Source: an uncultured Acetatifactor sp.
GTDB lineage: Bacteria > Bacillota > Clostridia > Lachnospirales > Lachnospiraceae
Assembly: GCA_948896875.1 (NCBI GenBank)
Contig: CAQUWW010000002.1
Location: forward strand, 65,909-77,525
Length of the DNA: 11,617 nucleotides
Direction of reading: 5' to 3'
The translations under genes were made by a program, and so were the position numbers. The notes under the pieces are model-generated. The model saw only the letters and a program-made list of their open reading frames with translations. It searched no databases and was not told where the DNA came from. Shown in pieces: positions 1-6,423 of this stretch (position 1 is the first letter of the stretch; every line of letters starts with the position of its first letter).

Positions 1-923
1 CGGATAACCGGGTATGGAGCAGCCTGTGGATGCTGCTGACCAAGGGAAAATATCTGGAAATCAACAGCAGTCTGGAGACACCTTTTGTAGTAGTGGAGGC
101 TTCCGAGCCATACAGAGCGTTGAACCGCATGGAGACGCCGGAATTCAAAGAGGTGCTGGCCTATATCTGGAAGTGGAAGCAGGATGGGATTCTGGATTCC
201 GACATGCTGGCCAGGTCCGATAACGAGGGAGAGCTGGGAAAGAGACTGCTTCTGGCAGATCAGAAGCCCTGTGAGACTAACAATCCCATCTGGTCTCTGA
301 ATACCCATTGGATTCCCTCTTTTCAGGAAAGTCACCCGGACTGGGAATTCGGATTTTTTCCCTATCGTTCTCAGGACGAGCAATATTATGTGGGCTCTCT
401 GGCCGGGAATTCCGTCATTTCCATATCGGCTAAGACCACGGAGCCTGAGCTGGCGCTGAAGCTGCTGGAGAAAATACATACGGATACCAGGTATTATTCA
501 CTGGTGGCCTGTGGGGCGGAAGGGAATAATTATAACCTTGTGGATGGAAAAATCAGCTTTGACGGTATCAGTCCCAGGAATCATTTTGCATGGACGGCAA
601 TTGCGGACGACACTATGAACTATGAGGCCGTACCTGTGAATGAAAAGTGGGACAGGGAAGTGTATCATGCATTTGGGGAATGGAATCAGAAGGTCGGAAT
701 GAATGCGGAGGATGATCCGCTGGATGGATTTAATTTCGTGCTTCCTGTGCAGGAGCAGGCATCGGTAAACAGGATTTGGATACAATACTTTCAACCTCTG
801 GTATGCGGTTATGGGGAAGACTACCTGGAGGAACTGAATGCGGCAAATCAGCGGCTGTATGAGGCGGGATTTGACAGATACCTGGAGGCAATACAAAAGC
901 AGCTGCTGGAGGCGGGAAGGTAA
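1..923 (+). CDS. Extracellular solute-binding protein, 3' part (sugar ABC importer, LplA/DUF3502-like)
   Basis: The reading frame is open to the left edge (first complete codon at base 3), so the N-terminus with signal peptide and lipobox is outside the window; 306 residues plus the stop are visible. What is seen is typical of the C-terminal lobe of a large family 1-type solute-binding protein: a Trp/Tyr-rich ligand-lobe sequence, a segment GSLAGNSVISISAKTTEPE followed by a helix ALKLLEKIH, and a charged helical C-terminus (YLEELNAANQRLYEAGFDRYLEAIQKQL) of the kind that ends LplA/DUF3502 proteins. Such lipoproteins capture oligosaccharides outside the membrane and pass them to LplB/LplC-type permeases. 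The next gene is a YesL-like protein 76 bases downstream, so this is probably the end of an importer operon. The ligand cannot be predicted. The family call is by recognition of overall pattern, not by alignment. Confidence 0.8.
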   Translation, partial: DNRVWSSLWMLLTKGKYLEINSSLETPFVVVEASEPYRALNRMETPEFKEVLAYIWKWKQDGILDSDMLARSDNEGELGKRLLLADQKPCETNNPIWSLNTHWIPSFQESHPDWEFGFFPYRSQDEQYYVGSLAGNSVISISAKTTEPELALKLLEKIHTDTRYYSLVACGAEGNNYNLVDGKISFDGISPRNHFAWTAIADDTMNYEAVPVNEKWDREVYHAFGEWNQKVGMNAEDDPLDGFNFVLPVQEQASVNRIWIQYFQPLVCGYGEDYLEELNAANQRLYEAGFDRYLEAIQKQLLEAGR

Positions 924-999
924 GAATTCGATGGCTCATCTGAATTGATTATATGGGAAAGTGAAGAACTGGTTTCAAGAAAACGGCAGGAGGATTGAC

Positions 1000-1635
1000 A
1001 TGAATTTATTCAGCCTGAATTCTCCCTTTGCAAGGGGAATCAATAAACTGATCATGATGATGTATGTTGGGATTCTGTGGTTTTTGTGCAGTATTCCAAT
1101 TGTTACAATGGGGGCGGCCACAGCGGCGCTTTACGAGGTACATCTGAAGGCGGTCAGGAACCGGGAAGGGTATGTGGGGAGCAGTTTCCTGAAAGCCTTT
1201 CGGAACAATCTGAAACAGGGAATTCAGCTGGGAATTCCTCTGCTGCTGGCACAGTTTGTGTTTGCGTTTAATCTTTTTTATTATGGCGTATTAGGGGGAG
1301 AGGGATTTGTACTGCAGACTATTGTGTTTGCCATACTGTCATTACTGACATTGACAGCCTTTTCCTATGTCTTTGCCGTTATGGCGAAGTTTGAGAATAC
1401 GGCATCCGGACATTTCAGGATGGCCGTGGTGCTGATGATCCGCTGCCCCGGATGGACGGCGGCGATTCTGGTGATACAGGTATTGACGGTGTTCCTGATC
1501 TGGTTTTTTGTGTATTTTCCGTTGTTATTCCTGGTGGGAATCAGCGGGTATATGCAGGCCGCCGTATTTGACCACATTTTTCAGAAGCTGATTGAAAGTG
1601 GAAAGATTGCGGAAATGGGCAAAATAGAAGTATAA
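1000..1635 (+). CDS. YesL/DUF624-family membrane protein
   Basis: A 211-residue membrane protein. I start it at the ATG at 1000 because AGGAGG (988-993) sits six bases upstream and the family usually begins with a short N-terminus running straight into an NSPF motif, here FSLNSPFARGINKL. A GTG 13 codons upstream in frame lacks such a site. The early part shows the YesL hallmark sequence WFLCSIPIVTMGAATAALYEVHLK, with IPIVTMGAATAAL as the core, followed by a charged loop (RNREGYVGSSFLKAFRNNLKQ) and then three or four hydrophobic stretches, giving about five membrane segments overall. YesL-like proteins are regularly encoded beside LplB/LplC-type sugar importers in Bacillota, but their biochemical role is not established. 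Here the gene follows a solute-binding protein gene directly and is probably cotranscribed with it. Confidence 0.88.
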   Translation: MNLFSLNSPFARGINKLIMMMYVGILWFLCSIPIVTMGAATAALYEVHLKAVRNREGYVGSSFLKAFRNNLKQGIQLGIPLLLAQFVFAFNLFYYGVLGGEGFVLQTIVFAILSLLTLTAFSYVFAVMAKFENTASGHFRMAVVLMIRCPGWTAAILVIQVLTVFLIWFFVYFPLLFLVGISGYMQAAVFDHIFQKLIESGKIAEMGKIEV

Positions 1636-1640
1636 AAAAT

Positions 1641-1682
1641 GCCATGCGATCGGAAAAATAAAAAGTGCTTTGACCGCATGGC
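1641..1682. terminator. Candidate terminator between converging genes
   Basis: GCCATGCG (1641-1648) and CGCATGGC (1675-1682) are perfectly complementary, with a 26-base loop. It lies between the stop of the YesL-like gene and the stop of the minus-strand small gene. Read on the minus strand the stem is followed by ATTTTTTA, which suits termination of the small gene; on the plus strand the T-rich run comes only after nine intervening bases. The long loop makes this a weak call. Confidence 0.4.
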
Positions 1683-1696
1683 CGGATATGAGATTT

Positions 1697-1888
1697 TTAT
1701 TCTTTAAATTCATCAATATCTGTCAGATTTACACCCAGAGAACTTAATACAGCTTTTAATGACAGATAGTCTTTTTTAAGACCTTCGTATGTCTTTGTGG
1801 CATTTTCTTCCCGTGCATTTTTCATATGAGCCTGTATTTTCTGAAACTCATTGACCGTATCCCTGATAATTTCAGCGCCTCCTGGCAT
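1697..1888 (-). CDS. Small conserved-looking helical protein of unknown function
   Basis: A 63-codon gene on the strand opposite to its neighbours. It is believable for three reasons. AGGTGA lies at a suitable distance from its ATG (start MPGGAEIIRD). A near-consensus sigma-A promoter, TTTACA-17-TATAAT, lies just upstream on the same strand. A hairpin with a T-rich tail follows its stop. The protein is charged and helix-favouring: two amphipathic stretches (residues 5-30 and 31-53, the second containing YEGLKKDYLSLKAVLSSLG) suggest a helical hairpin or short coiled coil, ending in an acidic tail (DIDEFKE). There is no signal peptide, membrane segment or cysteine. I do not recognise a named family, and a function should not be inferred from the two sugar-transporter clusters around it, since it is transcribed apart from both. 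Confidence 0.72.
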   Translation of the reverse strand: MPGGAEIIRDTVNEFQKIQAHMKNAREENATKTYEGLKKDYLSLKAVLSSLGVNLTDIDEFKE

Positions 1889-1934
1889 AGAATCACCTGC
1901 TTTCCATATAAAATCTGTCTATAGCTTCTTTTTC

Positions 1935-1963
1935 ATTATACCAAAAGGCATGTAGAGTGTAAA
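1935..1963 (-). promoter_or_regulatory. Sigma-A promoter of the 63-aa gene
   Basis: On the minus strand TTTACA (1963-1958) and TATAAT (1940-1935) are separated by exactly 17 bases: five of six and six of six matches to consensus. Transcription would begin near 1928, giving a leader of about 40 bases before the ATG at 1888. It is among the best-matching promoters in the window. Confidence 0.85.
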
Positions 1964-2088
1964 GCTTCATATTCTTCGAAAATTACCATATTTCCAGTTT
2001 TTTTCATATAGGATTAGTATTTTGCACACTTTAAAATGAACTCAGATAAACAAAAAGTGTTTGTGACGAAACGGAACGAGGAGGGAAT
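1964..2088 (+). promoter_or_regulatory. Upstream region of the sugar-importer operon
   Basis: This AT-rich region must hold the promoter and operator of the permease/lipoprotein operon. Only weak matches are visible, such as TAGTAT at 2015-2020 with TTCCAG 17 bases upstream and TAAAAT at 2032-2037 with no proper -35. The lack of a consensus promoter suggests activator dependence, which is usual for importers of this type, commonly switched on by an AraC-type response regulator or a LacI/GntR regulator. No regulator gene lies next to it in the window. Confidence 0.35.
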
Positions 2089-3054
2089 ATGGTGAAAAAG
2101 ACAAAGGCAAATGCTGTCAGACCCTATAAAGAACACCTTGGCTTTAAGGGCGGGCTGGGAGAGCTGTGGAAGAACAAGCTGCTGTATCTGATGACGCTTC
2201 CTACTATCATCTGGGTGTTGATTTTCTGTTATTATCCCATGTACGGTGTGTTGATTGCATTTAAGGATTTTAATTATAAACAGGGTATCTGGGGAAGCCC
2301 CTGGGTGGGACTGAAGAATTTCCAGTTCCTTTTTAACTATAAGGGAGTGGGGAGAATTTTCTTCAATACCATTTTTCTGAATGTGCTCTTTATTGCCAGC
2401 TCCACTATTCTGTCCATTATTCTGGCGCTGGTATTCGTGGAAATCAAGAACAAGGTTTACAACAAGGTGGTACAGACCATTGCTATTTTCCCTCATTTCG
2501 TCTCCTGGACGGTAGTCGCAATGTTCATGAGCGGCATCATCGGAGGCAGCGGTATCCTGACCAGATGGGTTGTGGAGAACGGCGGGGAGGACCCGGCCTT
2601 TTATACCAGTCCCGGCTGGTGGCCGCTGATTCTGGTGCTTCTGAAGATCTGGCAGGGGGCCGGATACGGAACTATCGTATATGTGGCCGCAATTACCGGC
2701 TTTGACCAGGAGATGTACGAGGCGGCCAGAGTGGACGGCGCCACAAGGCTCCAGCAGATTACCAAAATTACCATGCCGCTTCTGAAAACCACCGCTATTA
2801 TGCTGACCATTATGAGCGTGGGTAAGATTTTCAACGGTGATTTCGGAATGATTTATGCGCTGGTAGGCGACAATGCCTCCTTGTATCCCACAACAGACGT
2901 TATCGATACTTTCGTGTACAGGGCATTGCGGCAGCTGAATAATCTGGGAATGAGTACCGCCACCAGCCTTTTCCAGTCCATCGTAGGCCTGGTACTGGTA
3001 TTTACCACGAATTATGCAACTAAAAAGGTGGAGCCGGATGCGGCTATTTTCTAA
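2089..3054 (+). CDS. lplB: Sugar ABC transporter permease, LplB type
   Basis: A 321-residue inner-membrane permease, about the usual length for the LplB group. It starts at the ATG at 2089, after a strong GAGGAGG site. The N-terminus is cytoplasmic and basic; the first membrane segment (about residues 32-57) contains the group's typical LPTIIWVLIFCYYPMYGVLI. About five more segments follow, near 90-117, 128-150, 178-200, 232-246 and 292-308. The cytoplasmic EAA loop that docks the ATPase is at residues 208-230: EMYEAARVDGATRLQQITKI, then TMP, with the conserved EAA, G and proline. The short polar C-terminus is typical. It would pair with the second permease encoded 58 bases downstream and with the lipoprotein after it. 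The substrate is unknown; members of the group import oligosaccharides and glycan fragments. The symbol denotes family, not proven function. Confidence 0.93.
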   Translation: MVKKTKANAVRPYKEHLGFKGGLGELWKNKLLYLMTLPTIIWVLIFCYYPMYGVLIAFKDFNYKQGIWGSPWVGLKNFQFLFNYKGVGRIFFNTIFLNVLFIASSTILSIILALVFVEIKNKVYNKVVQTIAIFPHFVSWTVVAMFMSGIIGGSGILTRWVVENGGEDPAFYTSPGWWPLILVLLKIWQGAGYGTIVYVAAITGFDQEMYEAARVDGATRLQQITKITMPLLKTTAIMLTIMSVGKIFNGDFGMIYALVGDNASLYPTTDVIDTFVYRALRQLNNLGMSTATSLFQSIVGLVLVFTTNYATKKVEPDAAIF

Positions 3055-3112
3055 GTATGTAGAGGCGTGCGCAGAATGAATTGAGCCAACAAAGTGAGCG
3101 GGAGGAAATAAA

Positions 3113-4021
3113 ATGGGAAAAATAAAGATAAAAGGAACCGGTATTAAGAAGTCCAGGGGCGAAGTCATTTTTGAAGTGGTTGTATACATAATTGCAACTG
3201 TGTTCTGCCTTTACTGTCTGTTCCCCTTTGCGATTATTCTGGGAAGCAGTTTTGAGACGGAAGCCAATTTTGCCACAAATGGATTCCCGATCATACCGAA
3301 GGATTTTACCACCCAGGCTTATAAAGTAGTGCTGGGCGATGCACAGATTTTCCGGGCTTATGGTGTGACAATATTTACAACGGTAGTTGGAACCATATTC
3401 AGTATGTTCCTGACCATTACCATGGCATATCCCCTTTCTCTGAAGAAAGTGAAATTCCGGAATGCAATCACGTTTTTCGTCTATTTTACCATGCTCTTCG
3501 GAGGCGGACTGGTACCCACCTATTTGTTGATTACGAAAAATCTGGGGTTGAAGGATAATATTCTGGTGTTGATTATCCCGGTGGCTTTCGGGGCGTGGAA
3601 TATGTTTCTGATGCGGAACTTTTTTAACGGAATTCCCCATGAATTGTCAGAATCGGCTTATATGGACGGCGCCAACGATTTCCAGATATTGTGGAAGATT
3701 GTATTGCCGGTGTCTGTTCCCGGTATTGCCACTTTAAGCCTGTTCTATGCGCTGGGCTACTGGAACCAGTGGTTCAATGCCATGCTGTATCTGGATGACA
3801 GCAAACTGTTCCCATTGCAGTATCTGCTGATGCGCATGCTGCGAAATGCGGATGCCATGAAGGAGATGGCCAGGAGTACGGGCATCTCGGCGGGAGAAAT
3901 TCCCACGAACTCACTGCGCATGGCGACTACGGTGGTAGCCATCGGTCCTATTATTTTCCTGTATCCGTATGTTCAAAAATACTTTACAAGCGGCCTCACG
4001 GTTGGCGCCATCAAGGGATGA
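3113..4021 (+). CDS. lplC: Carbohydrate ABC transporter permease, LplC/YtcP type
   Basis: A 302-residue permease, the expected partner of the preceding LplB-type protein. The ATG at 3113 follows GGGAGGAAATAAA. It has six predicted membrane segments: about residues 20-45, 82-107, 117-138, 147-167, 200-222 and 270-288. The EAA loop is at 177-199, here ELSESAYMDGANDFQILWK then IVLP; the second residue of the EAA triplet is Ser, a common variation. The C-terminus YFTSGLTVGAIKG is the signature ending of this group, in which -G.T.GA(I/V)KG is nearly invariant. The two permeases would form a heterodimeric channel driven by a shared MsmK-like ATPase, which is not encoded here. Confidence 0.94.
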   Translation: MGKIKIKGTGIKKSRGEVIFEVVVYIIATVFCLYCLFPFAIILGSSFETEANFATNGFPIIPKDFTTQAYKVVLGDAQIFRAYGVTIFTTVVGTIFSMFLTITMAYPLSLKKVKFRNAITFFVYFTMLFGGGLVPTYLLITKNLGLKDNILVLIIPVAFGAWNMFLMRNFFNGIPHELSESAYMDGANDFQILWKIVLPVSVPGIATLSLFYALGYWNQWFNAMLYLDDSKLFPLQYLLMRMLRNADAMKEMARSTGISAGEIPTNSLRMATTVVAIGPIIFLYPYVQKYFTSGLTVGAIKG

Positions 4022-4188
4022 TGGATGATAACAGGCTGGCGGACGATTTTTCCCGGAAGGGTTTTGCAAACCGCCATATCAGGTAGCATTGAATTGGTTT
4101 ATTTGTCCTGTACGGTACCGTTGTGGTATACACGGAAGCCGGAGGGATACAAATAAGAAAGAGAAATTAAAAACGAGGAGGAACCATA

Positions 4189-5901
4189 ATGAAAAACAAG
4201 TTTTTTAAAAAGGCTATGGCTTTGGCAATGGCAGGGACAGTTGTCCTGTCACTGGCGGGCTGCGGGGGAGATGACGGCTCAGGAAACAACAGCCAGAACG
4301 ACAGCCAGCAATCCGGGCAGCAGGAAGCATCTTCAGGGAATTCAACCGAAACTCCTTCTGATGGGGAAAGTGCTTCGGCACCTGAAATGGAGGACACTAC
4401 CATTCATATTCGTGTCATGAACGAATTCCGCAACCTGGATAAGGTTCTGGCAAAATATGAAGAAATGACAAAGGACGATCCGATTATGAGCAAAATCCAT
4501 CCGGATTTTGTCTGGGTGGCAGGCGGTGATTATAAGGATAAGCTGACCACAGCCATGATCGGACAGGAAGATTTTGATCTGATGTTCTGCGGCGGTTGGC
4601 ATGGCTTGAGCACATTTATTCAGGACGGCAATTTCGCGGATCTGTCTTCTTACTTTAATAATGATGCATTTCCCGGGCTTAAGAATGCATTTCCAGAGGA
4701 ATTCGTGCAGGCTATGACTTCTTATATTCGTCAGGAAGATGGAAGTTATATGAATGGTGTTTACGGTATTAACCTGGCTACCTTCTATGAGGACAGCCGT
4801 GGCTTTATGTATCGTGAGGACCTTCGCAAAAAGTATGACTGTGCACCCATTACGGATGAAGACAGTCTGCTGGAATTTGTAAAGACAGTTCAGGAGAACG
4901 AAGAAGGAATGATTGGTGTAAGCCTCTGGAATTTCTTCCGTTTGGATTCTCCCTGGTATTCGGCAAAGCATGACCATGTGTTTACACAGGATAATGTCAA
5001 TGTGCTGGGTGATCAGACCTGGATATGGGTAGGCTTAAGCGATGATAACAAGACCGTTCTCAATGCTGTTGTGCCCGGTGATTCTGCGGAAGAATTCGCT
5101 AAAATGCCCGCAGGTTATCAGAATGATTTCATCAATGAATATATAGTAGAGCGTACCAAGTGGAATCCCTATCTGAATCCAAGCCGTGGTGGTACGGATA
5201 CAGTAGAAAAGCCTGCGGCTATGACTTACTGCGCTCTGAGCGAGTATGAAAGTAAAGTGAAAACGGCACTGGAGACCAATCCGGATGAGGAATATGGCTT
5301 TTATGTGATAGAAGATGCACAGCGCAACCAGGAAGAGGGAGCTGTAATCTGTGATATGGCTACCAATAACTGGCTGGTAGTTCCGGAGTGGTCCGAGAAG
5401 ACAGATGCGGTAATGTATTTCCTTGACTGGATGTTCGGCAGCCAGGAGGCTCATGACTTGTTTGAACTGGGTATCGAAGGCGAGGACTGGGAAGCTGTCG
5501 GTACGGATGGTTATAAGAAGCTGGATATAGATGAGAGTGTGGCGTATTCCATGCCTACCTATTCCTTTACACAGAATCCTACTTATATCAGAGTAAGTGA
5601 GTTTGTCAGCGAGAATCCTGAGATTAAGTCCCGCTTTGAATATATGTATAATCCGTCTACATATAGTCTGAGCCCTCTGGCCGGCTTTGTATTTGATACG
5701 ACGAATGTGGAGACACAGATTGCCAATGTGTCTGCTCTTTCAAATGAGCTGCAGCTGACCATTTCCATGTATGATGCGGATGAGGCAGTGGAAAAGATCA
5801 ACCAGTGGCATAAGGACGCTACGGATGTAGGCCTTGAGGAGATTCGTGCGGAACTGATTTCGCAGATTCAGGCATTCCTTGACGCGAAGAATGCAAACTA
5901 A
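4189..5901 (+). CDS. Substrate-binding lipoprotein of the sugar ABC importer (DUF3502 type)
   Basis: A 570-residue secreted lipoprotein. The start at 4189 follows GAGGAGG. The signal peptide has a Lys-rich n-region (KNKFFKK), a hydrophobic core, and a lipobox LAGC at residues 22-25, so Cys25 would be lipidated. A flexible linker rich in Ser, Gln, Asn and Gly (26-70) tethers the domain to the membrane. The mature domain begins with TTIHIRVMNEF and contains the expected DLMFCGG hinge region near residue 125. The C-terminal 130 or so residues, with SPLAGFVFDTTNVETQIANV and a final helical stretch, match the DUF3502 region of LplA/YtcQ-like proteins. It binds a carbohydrate outside the cell and delivers it to the two permeases encoded just upstream. 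The 167-base gap before it may hold its own expression signals. The ligand is unknown; at 570 residues it belongs to the larger members of the family, which often bind oligosaccharides. Confidence 0.92.
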   Translation: MKNKFFKKAMALAMAGTVVLSLAGCGGDDGSGNNSQNDSQQSGQQEASSGNSTETPSDGESASAPEMEDTTIHIRVMNEFRNLDKVLAKYEEMTKDDPIMSKIHPDFVWVAGGDYKDKLTTAMIGQEDFDLMFCGGWHGLSTFIQDGNFADLSSYFNNDAFPGLKNAFPEEFVQAMTSYIRQEDGSYMNGVYGINLATFYEDSRGFMYREDLRKKYDCAPITDEDSLLEFVKTVQENEEGMIGVSLWNFFRLDSPWYSAKHDHVFTQDNVNVLGDQTWIWVGLSDDNKTVLNAVVPGDSAEEFAKMPAGYQNDFINEYIVERTKWNPYLNPSRGGTDTVEKPAAMTYCALSEYESKVKTALETNPDEEYGFYVIEDAQRNQEEGAVICDMATNNWLVVPEWSEKTDAVMYFLDWMFGSQEAHDLFELGIEGEDWEAVGTDGYKKLDIDESVAYSMPTYSFTQNPTYIRVSEFVSENPEIKSRFEYMYNPSTYSLSPLAGFVFDTTNVETQIANVSALSNELQLTISMYDADEAVEKINQWHKDATDVGLEEIRAELISQIQAFLDAKNAN

Positions 5902-5935
5902 GGAATCAAAGGGTTTATTTTATAGAATGATATGC

Positions 5936-5967
5936 GGGACGGCCGGAAAAAGCGGCCGTCCCTTTAA
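5936..5967 (+). terminator. Terminator of the sugar-importer operon
   Basis: GGGACGGCCG (5936-5945), a seven-base loop GAAAAAG, and CGGCCGTCCC (5953-5962) form a perfect ten-base-pair GC-rich hairpin 34 bases after the lipoprotein stop. The T-run behind it is short (TTT then AAAA), so termination may be incomplete or the hairpin may mainly protect the 3' end of the mRNA. Confidence 0.75.
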
Positions 5968-6009
5968 AAGACAGCGAAATTGAGTCAGAATCTGTAATAA
6001 AAGTCAGGC

Positions 6010-6067
6010 AAAAAATTAAATTTTTTTTAAAAAAGTACTTGCATTTATAAAAAGAATATAATATAAT
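6010..6067 (+). promoter_or_regulatory. tRNA-Lys promoter with UP-like A/T tract
   Basis: TTGCAT (6039-6044) and TATAAT (6062-6067) are 17 bases apart. Directly upstream, 6010-6036 is almost pure A and T in runs (AAAAAA, TTTTTTTT, AAAAAA), the composition of an UP element that contacts the alpha subunit of RNA polymerase. This fits a strongly expressed stable RNA. The start would be near 6074. Confidence 0.85.
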
Positions 6068-6086
6068 GTGTTTTGTTGTAAAGAAC

Positions 6087-6107
6087 AGTACGTTTTGAGA
6101 ACGTACT
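6087..6107 (+). other. Perfect hairpin in the tRNA leader
   Basis: AGTACGTT (6087-6094), loop TTGAG, AACGTACT (6100-6107): eight perfect base pairs with a five-base loop. It lies between the predicted transcription start and the mature tRNA 5' end, 13 bases before the latter. It may mark a processing site or shield the 5' leader, or act as a DNA operator; the sequence does not decide. Confidence 0.6.
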
Positions 6108-6120
6108 ATACAGAAGAAAC

Positions 6121-6193
6121 GCGCCGCTAGCTCAGTTGGTAGAGCACCTGACTCTTAATCAGGGTGTCCAGGGTTCGAGCCCCTGGCGGCGCA
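6121..6193 (+). tRNA. tRNA-Lys (anticodon CUU)
   Basis: A complete 73-base cloverleaf. Acceptor GCGCCGC (6121-6127) pairs with GCGGCGC (6186-6192), discriminator A at 6193. The D arm is GCTCAGTTGGTAGAGC. The anticodon stem is CCTGA/TCAGG with loop CTCTTAA, so the anticodon is CTT (6154-6156) and reads AAG lysine codons. The T arm is CAGGG-TTCGAGC-CCCTG. The CCA end is not encoded (TCG follows), so it must be added by nucleotidyltransferase. It is a single-gene unit with its own promoter and terminator. Confidence 0.97.
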
Positions 6194-6197
6194 TCGA

Positions 6198-6242
6198 AGG
6201 ACTGTTTTTGGGGATTTAAGGCCCTGGGGACGGTTCTTTTTT
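6198..6242 (+). terminator. Terminator of the tRNA-Lys unit, G-U rich
   Basis: The arm at 6198-6213 (AGGACTGTTTTTGGGG) pairs along all 16 positions with the arm at 6222-6237 (CCCTGGGGACGGTTCT), with an eight-base loop and a tail of six T at 6237-6242. Seven of the sixteen pairs are G-U, including TTTT opposite GGGG in the middle of the stem, so it folds well only as RNA. Confidence 0.8.
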
Positions 6243-6298
6243 CGTGCACCCTCCTTCTTCTTTTTCATAAATTCACCCTACCGAATTTTGTTATGATA

Positions 6299-6307
6299 TG
6301 ATATAAT
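6299..6307 (+). promoter_or_regulatory. Extended -10 promoter of the membrane-protein pair
   Basis: TGATATAAT: a perfect TATAAT (6302-6307) with the TG extension one base upstream. No good -35 is seen 17 bases upstream, as is usual for extended -10 promoters. The predicted start, near 6314, leaves a leader of about 110 bases. Confidence 0.65.
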
Positions 6308-6309
6308 GA

Positions 6310-6346
6310 CCATAATCAAGGCAGGAGACGGCCATAATCAGGGCAG
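6310..6346 (+). repeat. Direct repeat at the transcription start, possible operator
   Basis: CCATAATCAAGGCAG (6310-6324) is repeated as CCATAATCAGGGCAG (6332-6346): 14 of 15 bases identical and 22 bases apart, close to two turns of the helix. The first copy begins two bases after the -10 box, so a protein bound there on one face of the DNA would block transcription. No repressor gene is recognised next to it. Confidence 0.55.
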
Positions 6347-6423
6347 AGCCAAGTGCCCGAAAAAGCAGCTGATTCGCAGAATGGAATCCATGAACCAAAT
6401 GTGTAAAAACGAGGAGAGTGTAT

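Noticed and set aside
961..999. GTG start for the YesL-like protein, 13 codons upstream
   Set aside because: The AGGAGG site at 988-993 serves the ATG at 1000, and the family begins near NSPF.
2014..3189. Long open frame of 391 codons on the minus strand
   Set aside because: It lies wholly antisense to the LplB-type permease, has low-complexity His/Gln-rich content and no ribosome site or family likeness; the plus-strand protein is clear.
4112..4121. Perfect palindrome ACGGTACCGT between the second permease and the lipoprotein gene
   Set aside because: Ten bases with no loop can occur by chance; no promoter with good boxes is attached to it.
4022..4188. Possible short gene or riboswitch in the 167-base gap before the lipoprotein gene
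   Set aside because: No open frame with ribosome site and no convincing structured motif; only a weak TGGCGG/CCGCCA pair is visible.
6121..6193. tRNA-Lys as integration site of a mobile element
   Set aside because: No repeat of the tRNA 3' end was seen elsewhere in the window and no integrase gene is next to it.
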